Part shown: positions 22,919 to 34,495 of the stretch, piece by piece
Layout: each line of letters opens with the position of its first letter
How positions within the stretch are numbered: the first letter of the stretch is position 1
Assembly: GCA_036186865.1 (NCBI GenBank)
Contig: AP025051.1
Location: 22,660,370-22,724,369, forward strand
Direction of reading: 5' to 3'
DNA: 64,000 nt
From: Eustoma russellianum
Taxonomy: Eukaryota; Streptophyta; Magnoliopsida; Gentianales; Gentianaceae
Notes under the pieces: model-generated
Told to the model about the DNA's origin: nothing
What the model saw: the letters and a program-made list of their open reading frames with translations, nothing else
The model's database searches: none
Program-made: the position numbers and the translations under genes

Positions 22919-25900
22919 GTGGTTGAGGAATGCACTATTGAGGAAGAACTTGCATCTAGTGAGCTTTTAGTTGTTAAGAGATCACTTAACGCACAAACTA
23001 AAGTAGATGAGCATGAACAAGAGAGGGAGAACATATTTCATACACATTGCATGATAAAAGGAAAAGTGTGCACCATGATTGTAGATGCAGGATCTTGTAC
23101 TAATGTTGCTAATGCAGAATTAGTTCGGAAACTTGACTTACCCATGACTAAACATCCGCGACCTTATAGTTTGACATGGCTTAATGACTGTGGTGAAATT
23201 AAAGTGAGTAAGCAAGTTTTGGTTTCATTGTCCATAGGTAATTATAAGGATGACATACTTTGTGACGTTGCACCCATGCATGCTAGTCATATTCTCTTGA
23301 GACGACCATGGCAATTTGATAGAAGAGTCATTCATGATGGTTACCTTAATACATATTCATTTAAGATGGATAATAAGACGTATATATTGCGTGCATTGCC
23401 CCCGCACAAAGTCTATGAGGATCAAAAACGCCTTGCCCAAAAGCGTTCAGATCCTACTGAAAGAGAGGCTGAAAAGAAGTTTCTTGAAAGCCTCAAGCAA
23501 GAAAAGACTTGGCTCGATTCCCGTAAGGGCTTGGCCAAGGAGGGGACAACCAAAAGAGGGTTCGGCCAAGGCTGAATCTTCGGCGAAGAAAAACTTAATC
23601 AAGCAAGAAAAGAAGCATGTATTCTTTGCTAGTCATTCTGAGGTTTCACATGCTTAATATGATCGAAAGACTGTTTATATGATGCTTTACAAAGAATCAT
23701 TGTTTTCTGTAAGTGACTTACCATCTACATTGCCTAGTGGAGTTGTATCTTTGCTTGAAGAGTTTTCAGATTTGTTTCCTGAGGAGGAACCTGCTGGATT
23801 GCCACCTTTGCGCGGGATAGAGCACCAAATTGATTTCATACCCGGTGCTATATTGCCTAACAGACCAGCCTATAGGGCGAATCCCGAGGAGACAAAAGAG
23901 ATCCAACGCCAAGTAGAGGAGCTACTAGCCAAGGGCAAGGTGAGGGAGAGCATGAGCCCATGTGCTGTATCAGTGATTGTCGTGCCCAAAAAGGATGGCT
24001 CATGGAGAATGTGCATTGATTGTCGTGCTATTAATAAGATCACGGTAATGTATCGGTACCCTATTCCTAGACTCGATGACATGTTAGACGAATTGCATGG
24101 AGCTAAATACTTTACTAAAATTGATTTGAAAAGTGGGTACTTTCAAGTGCGCATCAAAGAGGGAGATGAATGGAAGACTGCATTTAAGACTAAGTTTGGT
24201 TGTATGAGTGGTTAGTAATGCCTTTTGGTTTAACTAATGCACCTAGTACATTCATGAGGTTAATGAACGAAGTCTTACGTGCATTCATTGGGAAGTTTGT
24301 TGTTGTCTATTTCGATGATATCTTGATATATTCTAAGACATTGCATGAACATATAGGACACTTAAGAGCTGTTTTGAGACTTTACAGAAAGAACAACTAT
24401 ATGCTAATTTTAAAAAGTGTTCCTTTTGCTTGGACAAAGTGATATTCTTAGGATATGTTGTTAGTGAAAATGGCATTGAAATGGACCAAGAAAAGGTGAA
24501 GTCAATCCTTGAGTGGCCTATCCCTAAAACAGTTGGTGAAGTTAGAAGTTTTCATGGCTTAGCCAGCTTTTATAGGCGGTTTGTTAAGGATTTTTCATCT
24601 ATTGCTGCCCCTTTAAATGAGATTGTAAAGAAAGATGTTGGATTTCATTGGGGGAGGCACAACAATTGGCGTTTAATGAGCTTAAAAGAAGATTAACGAC
24701 AGCACCTATTCTTAAACTACCAAGCTTTGAAGAAACATTTGAGATTGAATGTGATGCTAGTGGTATAGGAATTGGAGCCGTGTTAACACAAGCTAAACGT
24801 CCCATTGCATACTTCAGTGAGAAATTAAAAGGTCCTCAATTGAATTATTCTACATATGATAAAGAGTTGTATGCATTGGTAAGATCTTTGCAAACTTGGC
24901 AGCATTACTTGCAACCTAAGGAATTTGTGATTCACACGGATCATGAATCTCTTAAGTATCTTAAAGGCCAAGGTAAGTTGAATAAAAGACATGCTAAGTG
25001 GGTGGAATTCATTGAACAATTTCCTTATGTGATTAAATATAAGCAAGGAAAAGATAACGTAGTAGCTGATGCATTGTCTAGGAGATATTCCTTTATTACT
25101 ACATTGTCTTCTCGTTTGCTTGGATTTGAACTAATTAAGGAGTTATATGCTAGTGATCATGATTTTCATTCTATCTATGCAGCATGTGCTAAATCATCTT
25201 TTGGTAAGTTCTACATTCATGATGGATTCTTGTTTAAGGAAGGTAAGTTGTGCATACCACAATCATCTTTGCGTGAATTACGTGTTAAGGAGGCACATGG
25301 AGGCGGCCTTATGGGTCACTTTGGTGTCTTTAAGACTTTTGAGGCATTGCGTGAGCATTTTTTTGGCCCCACATGCGTGCAGATGTAGAAAAGATTTGTG
25401 CTCATTGCATTACGTGTAAGCAAGCAAAGTCTAAGTTGCATCCACATGGTTTATATCATCCACTACCCGTAACCCTTTCACCTTGGGTTGATGTTAGTAT
25501 GGATTTCGTTCTAGGACTGCCTAGATCAAAGACGGGTAAGGATAGTATTTTTGTTGTTGTGGATTGTTTCTCTTAGATGGCTCACTTCATATCATGCAGA
25601 AAAGTTGATGATGCATCCCATGTTGCTGACTTGTTCTTTAAGGAAGTTGTTTGTTTGCATGGTATGCCTAGAACTATTGTTAGTGATAGGGATACAAAAT
25701 TTTTGAGTCACTTTGGCGTGTCCTTTGGGGTAAGTTGGGTACTACGCTCTTATTTTCTACTACTGCTCATCCACAGACTGACGGTCAAACCGAAGTAGTA
25801 AATAGGACGTTGTCTCAACTTTTACGTTCTCTAATTCAGAAGAACTTAAAGAATTGGGAAGATTGTTTGCCACATATTGAGTTTGCATATAATAGGAGTG

Positions 25901-26436
25901 TGCATAGTGGTACTTTGTATTCTCCTTTTGAAATTGTTTATGGCTTCAATCCCCTTTCCCCACTTGATTTATTGCCTATACCTACAAATGAAAAATTAAA
26001 CCTAGATGGTAAGGCAAAGGCTGAATTGGTGAAGAAGTTACATGCCAAAGTGAGACTACAAATTGAAAAGAAGAACAAGCAGTATGCTAAGCAAGCCAAC
26101 AAAGGAAGGAAGAGAGTTGTCTTTGAGCCAGGCGACTTAGTATGGTTGCACTTGCGTAAAGAGCGGTTTCCTAATGAAAGGAAATCCAAATTGATGCCAA
26201 GAGGTGATGGTCCTTTCAAGGTGCTTGAGAGGATCAATGACAATGCCTACATCATTGACCTCCCGCAAGGTAAGTATGGTTCTGTCTCAAATACTTTTAA
26301 TGTTTCTGATCTATCTCCTTTTAGTGATGCTTTAGATTCGAGGTCGAATCCTTTTGAGGAGCGGGGAATGATGAGGTACAGGTGCCAAGCGGCAACAAAG
26401 ACGAGGCAAGTCGAGGACAAGAGACAAGAAGTATGA
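22919..26436 (+). pseudogene. CRM-like A pol (protease, RT, RNase H, integrase), several frameshifts
   Basis: The protease-like motif IVDAGSCTN is at about 23080. RT: PKKDGSWRMCIDCRAIN near 23985, LPFG-equivalent VMPFGLTNAP near 24215, catalytic YFDDILIYS near 24310. RNase H: ECDASGIGIGAVL near 24745 and HTDHESLKYL near 24935. Integrase: zinc-finger CAHCITCKQ near 25397, MDFVLGLPRS, VSDRD near 25680 and HPQTDGQTEVVNR near 25770. The C-terminus extends past 26369 into the 3' LTR. Frame breaks lie near 23575, 24205, 24430, 24650, 25385, 25575 and 25735. No classical chromodomain is visible at the C-terminus, which fits CRM rather than Tekay. Confidence 0.85.
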
Positions 26437-27836
26437 CAAAGAGTTTGAGCCAAGCAGTTGATGCATTCTTGTTCAGACATGTGCAAGACGAGCCTGTAAA
26501 CAAAGAGTGTTGTTGGGTCACTACTTGAGCCCAATCTTTGAGTTTTTATGTGTTGTAACATATATGAGTCGTTCGTATTATTTCTTTCATTCATTGAGTC
26601 GTTTGCTTAAAGTTTCTTGTTTGTAAAGGTTGTTCTTTCGGTCTTGCATGACCAAACCTGAGTCTTTTAGCTTGTTAGGCCTTTAGGGTTGTTTATTATG
26701 TTTCTATATTTATTATAATTATTTTAAGGACTTGTAAGGTTGCTGGAGACGTTTGAAGACCAAAGGAGTTGAAGAGAAGCAAGCCCATTTCAGAATGTAA
26801 TTTTCTGGCAGAACAAGTTTTCGTAAAACAGGCGTATCTCTTCAACCACAAGGGCAAATCAAGTGATTCAAGTTTCGTTGGAAACACAAGACAAAGACCT
26901 AGCACATTCATGTTTCGCACATTTCCAAGATCTGTCGTATAATGGTCAAAACAGCAATGAAATTCAAGTATTGTTTCTGCCGAATTCTGTGACACATGTT
27001 TAGTAACTTGGACTTATCTCTTTAATGGATGGGCCAAATTCAGAGAACTGCATATTTTTATTTTCTACACTCAATTGACTACAATTCTCTAAGAGGAGTC
27101 AAGGACTAATTCGAGCTGCAAGTGATCCAAAAACAGGCCACCATTCATACAAGTTTTCAGGAGCCCGTACAGAAAGCATTCAGGACACCCAAACTTTGGA
27201 GGGCCATATCTAACTCATCCCATATCCAAATGAGGTGATTCAAAAGTCCAAATTCAATTTTAAAACGTGATCTACAATTCTCAAGAAGTAACAAAGACCA
27301 GAATCTGCTTCTAGAAGGGGTCAAACCGTTTGTCAACAGATTACACATTTTTAGCCTTTTTTGTAGCCTTTTGACTAGCCTTTTCTTTAGCTTTGTAGAC
27401 TAGACTTTTTTTTGTTCTTCTTGGCCCTATTTAAAGGAGTCATGCACGTCCAAAACAGAGTAAGAAAGCTGGAAATTTGATTCATAAGAATTTCTTGGGC
27501 AAAATTAGCCTATTTTCTCTTCATAAACACTTGTGAGTTTTGTTTCTTTTTGATTCTTCTTAAGAACAAGTTGAGTGTTTTCTTTGTTTCTTTGAAGATC
27601 AAAGTTAGAATCCTATCAAGGAGTGAGCAACCTTGTGGGGGATATCCAAAATCAAAGGTGTGGCCGTCCAAGAGGGTGCAAACTTGCTTGGGAAACGGGT
27701 AACTTTTGAAGGAGGAGGGCTCAAACAAAAACCTTGGTGATCAACGGCTAGGAGGGAGTTAAACTCTTGCCTACAACCGTTAAGGATCCAAGTATTAAAG
27801 GAGACGATCCGTACGAGGCATGACATCCGCGCATCA
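26369..27836 (+). mobile_element. 3' LTR of CRM-like element A
   Basis: Starts TGATGAGG after the purine tract GAGGAGCGGGGAA and ends GCGCATCA before the TGTTG duplication. A TATA-like TATTTAAA at about 27428 suggests the promoter, placing R-U5 in the last ~400 bp. The matching start in element B is TGATGAGG at 43318. Confidence 0.8.
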
Positions 27837-28393
27837 TGTTGTCTGGTCTTTTCTCTCATGGCGTTTGGATTGTACTGTATATAGACACATTCTTGCATCA
27901 TTTAAAGGAAGATTGGATAGTAGGTTTGAAAGATGCATATTCCTTGGTTATTCTCACACTTAAAAAGGATATAAAATTTTTTCCCTTAGAGACAGAAAAA
28001 TGCATGTTTCTCTTGATGTTGTATTTGATGATTTTAGACCTTATTATATGCATAATTCATCTGAAAAATACTGTGATGGGGATAATAACTTCTGGAGTGT
28101 GATTCATCTATTTGTTCTCCTTGAAAACACAAAACATATGCATCAGCCTCGGGGGAAAATGCTGATCCACTAGTAAGTGATCAAAACAATAATGACATTG
28201 TTGCTGATCAAGTTGATGAGTTTGATGGATCATCTTCAATCAGAGAAGTTGTTTCTCATGATCATAGGCTTATTGTTCTCAGAAAGGGAGTAAGAGCATG
28301 TGTAAAGAAACTATATCTTGTAAACAACTATGTTAGGTATAATTGTTTGGGAAAGAAGTGCAGGGTATTTGTTTCCAAATTCGATAATACTCA
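27725..28393 (+). repeat. First copy of a 669-bp direct duplication beside an assembly gap
   Basis: Nearly identical to 28404-29072. I see only two homopolymer length differences (TTTT/TTT near 27848 and AAAA/AAAAA near 28156) and no substitutions. It contains the U5 end of CRM-like A, the TGTTG duplication and the resumed copia A sequence. Probably two overlapping contig ends left unmerged. Confidence 0.85.
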
Positions 28394-28403
28394 NNNNNNN
28401 NNN
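28394..28403. other. Assembly gap (10 N)
   Basis: Ten undetermined bases. The true gap size is unknown and probably negative, since the flanks overlap by 669 bp. Confidence 0.95.
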
Positions 28404-29072
28404 ACAAAAACCTTGGTGATCAACGGCTAGGAGGGAGTTAAACTCTTGCCTACAACCGTTAAGGATCCAAGTATTAAAGGAGACGATCCGTACGAGGCAT
28501 GACATCCGCGCATCATGTTGTCTGGTCTTTCTCTCATGGCGTTTGGATTGTACTGTATATAGACACATTCTTGCATCATTTAAAGGAAGATTGGATAGTA
28601 GGTTTGAAAGATGCATATTCCTTGGTTATTCTCACACTTAAAAAGGATATAAAATTTTTTCCCTTAGAGACAGAAAAATGCATGTTTCTCTTGATGTTGT
28701 ATTTGATGATTTTAGACCTTATTATATGCATAATTCATCTGAAAAATACTGTGATGGGGATAATAACTTCTGGAGTGTGATTCATCTATTTGTTCTCCTT
28801 GAAAACACAAAACATATGCATCAGCCTCGGGGGAAAAATGCTGATCCACTAGTAAGTGATCAAAACAATAATGACATTGTTGCTGATCAAGTTGATGAGT
28901 TTGATGGATCATCTTCAATCAGAGAAGTTGTTTCTCATGATCATAGGCTTATTGTTCTCAGAAAGGGAGTAAGAGCATGTGTAAAGAAACTATATCTTGT
29001 AAACAACTATGTTAGGTATAATTGTTTGGGAAAGAAGTGCAGGGTATTTGTTTCCAAATTCGATAATACTCA
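28404..29072 (+). repeat. Second copy of the 669-bp duplication
   Basis: Repeats 27725-28393. Only this copy continues correctly into the copia A reverse transcriptase, so this is the copy to keep. Confidence 0.85.
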
Positions 29073-30605
29073 GGTTTCCAAGGATATTCATGAAGCATTG
29101 AAGCATCCAAAATGGAAACAAGCAGTTGCTGATGAAATGGAAGCACTAATCAATAATGGCACTTGGGAACTGGTACCAGCTGTTGGGGGAGTCAAACCTG
29201 TTGGTTGTAAGTGGATCTTCTCTGTCAAATTCAATTCTGATTGTTCTATTAACAGGTTCAAAGCTAGACTTTTTGCAAGGGGCTTTACCCAAACTCTGGG
29301 GATAGACTATGAGGAAACGTTTGCACCAGTGGCAAAGCTTAATACTGTAAGAATTCTGTTCAATATTGTTGCTAACCTTCCTTGGCCCTTGTTTCAACGT
29401 GATGTAAAAAATGTCTTTTTAAATGGAGACTTGGAGGAAGAGGTATACATGCATATTCCCCCTCGCTTTGTCACTGATTCTAATAAGCATATGATATGTA
29501 AACTCAAGAAATCCTTATATGGACTAAAACAATCTCCTAGATCATGTTTCAAACGCTTTAGTTCTATCGTAACAAGTCTTGGTTCTCCCAGTCTCATAGT
29601 GATCACACACTTTTTGTTAAATCCTTTAACAACAACAGTTGCACTATTGTATTGGTTTATGCTGATGATATAATTTTAACAGGTAATAACTATCCTCATA
29701 TACTTAACACAAAGAGATAGCTTGCATCATCATTTGAAATCAAGGATCTTGGCCAGCTTATTATTTCATGGGCATGGAAGTCACCAGAAACTCCAACGGG
29801 ATATGTATACCCCAAAGGAAATATGTTCTGGACCTACTTCGGGAAACATGTACGTCTAACTCCAAGCCTGCAAGCACACCTGTAGAACCAAGGTACAAAA
29901 CAATTAAGGAATGGGACTCTACATACAAAATAAGTTGAGGTATCAGAGGCTTACAGGTAAACTGATATATCTATCCCACACTAGAGCTGATATATGTTAG
30001 GATTATAAGTCAATTTATGCATAACCCTACTGCTGAACACTATAACTATGCTTTGAGAATATTGAGACACCTAAAGTCTTCTCTTGGACAGGGTTTATAT
30101 TTCACAGAAAATAATGACAGAGAGATCAAAGTATTCATTAATGCTCACTGCGCTGGTTTTAAATCAGACATGAGGCCAACTTCTGATTATACATCATATT
30201 TATGGGGAAATTTAATCACTTGGACGAGTTAGAGGCAACATGTTGTTTCAAGAAGTAGTGCTAAAGCTGAGTTGAGGGCTCTATACTTAGGTGTATGTGA
30301 AGTGATCTGGATCACACGGGTAATGGCTGATCTCCATCTTGAGGTAACACTGCCTATCCATGTCTACTATGACAACATTTCAGCCATCAACATGACAGAA
30401 AATCCAGTTCAACATAATAAGTCCAAGCATATTGAGATTGATAGGCATTTTCTGAGGGAAAAGATTGAGAATGAAGTCCTATAGATTCATCATGTTAAAT
30501 CAAAGAATTAAGTGGTAGACATCCTGACCAAGCCTGTCAGTACTCAAGTGTTCAAGTTCAAACTTGACAAGCTAGGCTGTATCAATATATACAATCCTAG
30601 CTTGA
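28521..30605 (+). pseudogene. Copia A pol, C-terminal part (integrase end, RT, RNase H)
   Basis: Continues the integrase broken at 22138. The open frame at 28678-29673 carries the integrase tail and RT: CKWIFSVKF near 29207, YEETFAPVAKL near 29310, RDVKNVFLNGDLEEEVYM near 29397 and SLYGLKQSPR near 29513. The catalytic region (YADD-type, near 29655) is shifted out of frame. RNase H remnants include NKSKHIEIDRHFLREK near 30415 and DILTKPV near 30518. Many stops interrupt the end. It is followed by the polypurine tract GAGGGAGAG at 30604-30612. Confidence 0.85.
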
Positions 30606-30612
30606 GGGAGAG

Positions 30613-31038
30613 TGTTTGAATGCAAGGATTGATGTGCAGAAATAAAACGAATGAAGACAGAGGGGGGAGAATATCCTTTTAATAGCTTGAACATTCTTTG
30701 GGGCATTTCATCGAGCACCTGATCAAAAACGCGAACATGTTTTCTAGGGATAATTTCAGTTTGTACATTGTATATATTTATGTGTACTCATCTTCTTATC
30801 ATCGTATATTGATCATACAGTAGTGAAATCGTCATTTTGATGATTGATTAGGCTAATTACCTGATTAATTTTTTTGTTAGAAACTAGCCGTTAGAACTAG
30901 TCTTGTCGTGGAGGTTATAGCCTTTAGCTCCTTGCTCTTACTTTTCTATATATATGTGTATCTGTCTGTGTATGAAAGAGGAAGTGAATAAGATACATTT
31001 TTATTGCATTTCTAAAGTTCTTACATATTTGAATTCCA
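30613..31038 (+). mobile_element. 3' LTR of copia element A
   Basis: 426 bp from TGTTTGAATG to GAATTCCA, matched by the 5' LTR at 19396-19806. The 149 bp after it (31039-31187) are unassigned flank in which I see no gene. Confidence 0.88.
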
Positions 31039-32618
31039 ATTTATGTCTTCGACATGTTTATGGAACATGGATATGAATATCGAGTTTTATCGTTCATTGT
31101 TATGGAATTTTATGGCATCGTTTTATGACATGGCATCTTTAGATACAAGGTTATCGCCACGATATCAGATCAAATGGGTGAGGCCACTGTTACAACCGGT
31201 AGTTAAACAAAATAAATAATAAATAAAAAATGAAGATGATAAATGCTAGTCTACCTAGGGTTTAGGAATTAGGATAGAATTACATGGAAAACCTATATCA
31301 ATAGGAAACTAAAATATATCTTGCATGGAATATCCTAATTATCCTAGAAAAAAATACCTAAATTATCTATTCTACAATCATCTATATAATATACCTAGCC
31401 TAATCAAATTACACACACACACAACCTGCAATTCAGCCGTCCCTATAGCTGAAGAAAAAAAAAGGCGTTGCCATCACTAGGGCAAGAAAAGGAAAAAGAA
31501 AAAGAAAAACAATTTATTTCATTTGCATTTTTCAAACCATTCACCTTTTGCAATAGGAAGAAAAAGAAAAAAAAATAAGTGCAGCCCTTGTTTTGCACTT
31601 CAACCGAGGTTAGAAGGAAAAGAATCACGTAGCTAATTCGCCAAAAAGGTAGGTGCCTCTTCCCCCTCAAACGGGTATAATACATGCATGCTTTGATGAT
31701 ATATTTATGTGATTCGTTGTTTTTATTTGTTTAATATGTGAATTTTGTCTTGTTTTATATGGGAAAGCATGATATGTGTTGTTTATGGCTGTATGTGTAT
31801 GTGCGTGTGTATTGAAATTGATGGTTGTTGTGATTCGGATTGGGAACACCATGAATGAAATCAAAAGGTTGAATATTTTCACACTTAGGGTTCTTTAAAA
31901 TTGCGTTTTGGCCTTAGAATAAGTTCATCTACCCGGAATAGGTTGGGATTGGGTTGAAAGTCAAAAAACGAGTATGACGGATGCGTTTCAGGGGGTGGCG
32001 CGTGAGGTCCACGCGCGGCCCCTGAAGGCGCGTCCGGACACGTGATCACATGTCCACTCCCAAAAGTTGCATCTCGTTATAACGAGTCCAACGCAACTGG
32101 TTTGAGGTCAATCGGAGTTAAAACGGAGATTTTATGAAGGTTAGAAGGAAATATAATTTAATATAAAAAATAAAAAAAATAGAGGGAAAATGTTGTTGGA
32201 CCGGCCTGGCTGCCGGACCAGACCGGATGGCCAGCGGACCGGACCAGGCAGCAAGCCGGCCGAAACCGGAAATTAAAAAAATTAAATCTGAAAATTAATT
32301 TCTGAAAGGAATAAATGATAAATAATTAATTAAAATTAGTTTAAAATTCCAGAAAAATATATTTATTTATCCGAAAATTCTAAATAAATTGCAGAAAATA
32401 TAAAAGGTTAAAATTAAATTATTTCCACTTAATTTCTGAATTTTGGTAAATGTAAATAATTAAAAATAATTAGTAATAAATGGAGTTAAAAAAGGAAAAA
32501 TTAGTAGAAAATTCTAGAAAATTAATACAAGCTAAGGAAAAATAAGGGGGATGATAAATAATAACTTTTCAATGTTCTTAAAATTTACTAAACTAAATAT
32601 TGAGTGCCGGAGATGGTG

Positions 32619-32992
32619 AGGATGGGCGTACGGGCCCAGACGACTAAATATTGAGTGTCGGAGTTGGTGACGATGGGCGTACGGGCCTTAGGCGACTTTT
32701 GTTGTTTCATTCATGGCACGTGCATTTGCATTTGGAGTGGATTGAGATGTACGGGTCTCAGACGCTCGAGTGAAGTGGACCATGGTGTACGGGCCATGAG
32801 TATGCGGTTATGATGGATCATGGTGTACGGGCCATGGATACATGGTTATGGTGGATCATGGTGTACGGGCCATGGGCATCTGTTATGGTGGATTGTGGTG
32901 TGCGGGCTACGGGCATCGGTTGGGGTGGATCGTGGTGTACGGGCCACGGGCATCCGCAAGGCTGGATTGTAGTGTACGGGCTACAGGCATCC
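32619..32992 (+). repeat. Tandem array of small covarying palindromes around a TGTACGGG core (Tekay B 5' LTR)
   Basis: Nine units at roughly 40-50 bp spacing. Around the constant core TGTACGGG (CGTACGGG in the first two) the 4-5 bp arms differ but stay complementary: TGGG/CCCA, TGAGA/TCTCA, CATGG/CCATG (three times), TGTGG/CTACG (with wobbles), CGTGG/CCACG and TGTAG/CTACA. Unit 2 is imperfect. The 3' LTR has the matching array at 38655-39028. Confidence 0.85.
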
Positions 32993-33625
32993 AGTCAATC
33001 CCGGGATCATGCATTGCATATAGGTCTAGGGGCATATTGCATGACATGGTTCTCGTTGCGTGTGACACATTGATTGAGCATGCATCACGTACTTGCACAT
33101 TTTTATGTGGAGTGCTTTACTTACCGCATTTACTTTATCTTATGCGTGTTATCTTATATTTATGTGCTATGTGGTTTTATCTTATATTTATGTGCTATGT
33201 GGTTTTATCTTATATTTATATGCTATGTGGTTATATCATGTCTATATGCTATGTGGCTATATCATTTCGGTATGTACGTTTTGTATTTGTTTGAGGCGGG
33301 CATCTACTGGGTGATTTTTGTCACTCACCCCTTCTTCCCAGGTGAGCCGGATGAGGACTATGAGCACATCTTCGTTGAGGACGGGACGGACATAGCAGAG
33401 TGGGCTGGTTGAGAGCTGCAGCTAGGATATGAGGGGACTCTGCAGCTATTTTGTTTTTATTTATACTTTGAGGATTTTCCACATACTACTTTACTACTAT
33501 TATCCCTAGAATTTTTATTTAGCAGTGTAATGACGGTTATTGGAGTTAATATATGTTATGGTTTACGTTTACGCGAAAAAAATTTCTACCTCATTTTGAC
33601 AAGTAAGAGATTGATTCGACGCTTT

Positions 33626-33646
33626 GTATTCTCCTTAGTGAGATAC
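33626..33646 (+). promoter_or_regulatory. Terminal LTR hairpin, Tekay family B
   Basis: A 21-nt hairpin with arms GTAT/ATAC, 48 nt before the LTR end. The copy in the 3' LTR is at 39662-39682. Confidence 0.65.
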
Positions 33647-33694
33647 GGCGGGTGCACTGTTCCCGATGTTAGGGCTCGGGAGCGGGGCGCTACA

Positions 33695-33712
33695 GGTGGT
33701 ATCAGAGCCCAG
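33695..33712 (+). promoter_or_regulatory. tRNA-Met type primer-binding site, Tekay B
   Basis: TGGTATCAGAGC at 33697-33708, two bases after the LTR. Confidence 0.88.
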
Positions 33713-33968
33713 GCTTCAGATTCGCCTCAGAAACGCAGGATTAACTAGATCACTAGACGTAAGTTACGATCTTTTGTAAAATGACGATTTTACCCATAAT
33801 AAACAAAGTAGACTTAAGAGATGATTTTAGACCTAAGTTATGATCGGGTTATGGGAGGTGTGTGCCAGTGGTGAGCTTTTCTTGTTTAATTATCGATTTA
33901 TCTGCGTTCCGCCTTTCAACTTATTATCGACAAATCTGTATTCGTTTCATGAACTCAAATTTCGGATA

Positions 33969-34495
33969 ATGCCTCCTCGACGCGAGCCGCCAGCTGGAAA
34001 CGGAGGACACGGTCGCGATGATCAGCAGGGTTAGGGGACCATTCCTCAGGTCCTTGCAGATGCCCTGGCCACGCTGACTACATTGATGGCCCAGCAGCAG
34101 ATACTTATGGCTCACCTACAGCAGCACCACCACCCCAGGGGGCTTCGATTTTTCTACCAGAAGATGCAGAACTGCCAGATACCTATGTTCAGGGGTACAA
34201 CACAACCAGAGGAGCAGAGATCTGGCTCAAGAATGTGTATAAGCAGTTGAGGTTGATGCAGGTTCCGGATGGCCTAAAGGTTGATGTGGTTGTACCATTC
34301 TTAGAGTGTGATACCGAGAAATGGAGGCAGTGTGTGACATGCAGGCTGACTCCACCGCCGATATGGACCCAGTTTAAGGAGGAGTGCAAGAAGCATTTTG
34401 TTCTAGAGAGTGACCTACACCGGCACAAGCACCCCCTCTATCATCAAGTCAGATGCAACAGAAAGCAAAAGGGGCGGACCAACGCTCATGTGCAT
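33969..34495 (+). pseudogene. Tekay B gag, internally deleted
   Basis: Starts at the ATG at 33969 (MPPRRE), has an amber codon at 34032-34034, then continues in frame with the conserved PQVLADAL and RGLRFFYQK blocks. A frame change near 34213 precedes the capsid core (VPDGLKVDVVVPFLE). The second half of the core and the zinc knuckle are deleted between about 34440 and 34465, and the sequence resumes at NAHVHVMT just before protease. Confidence 0.8.

Larger units (their letters stand above)
22139..27836 (+). mobile_element. CRM-like chromovirus A with inverted U5 at its left end
   Basis: A Ty3/gypsy chromovirus inserted in copia A with TGTTG duplications. Content: 108 bp of inverted U5 (22139-22246), 5'-truncated gag, pol with frameshifts, and a 3' LTR (26369-27836). 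The 5' LTR, primer site and gag start are missing. The left terminus is the reverse complement of the 3' LTR's last 108 bp (two mismatches), so both host junctions are U5 ends. Pol runs into the LTR after a GGGG polypurine tract, as in CRM elements. Confidence 0.85.
31188..33694 (+). mobile_element. 5' LTR of Tekay element B
   Basis: 2,507 bp from TGTTACAACC to GCTACA, nearly identical to 37226-39730 (about 2% differences in the first 500 bp by eye). It carries the hairpin array at 32619-32992, a tandem TATGTGCTATGTGGTT-like stretch at about 33160-33260, and the terminal hairpin at 33626-33646. Flanking bases are GCCAC before this LTR and GACAC after the 3' LTR, a target duplication with one mismatch. 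Confidence 0.92.

Noticed and set aside
22139..27836. A DNA transposon with ~108-bp terminal inverted repeats
   Set aside because: The interior is Ty3/gypsy gag-pol plus an LTR, the ends are TG...CA with a 5-bp duplication, and no transposase is present. The inverted repeat is a copied U5 end.
31039..31187. Upstream half of the RTE fragment at 39731, split by Tekay B
   Set aside because: Short frames such as MGEATNQM appear if the flanks are joined, but the match is too short and the expected intervening residues are missing, so I left the left flank unassigned.
32619..32992. CRISPR-like array
   Set aside because: Units are short palindromes with no constant repeat/unique spacer pattern, they occur in both LTRs of a plant retrotransposon, and there are no cas genes.
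32810..33073. Open frame rich in MVDHGVRAMG-type repeats
   Set aside because: It is a translation of the palindrome array inside the LTR, repeated in the 3' LTR (38894-39109) and without homology to any protein I recognise.
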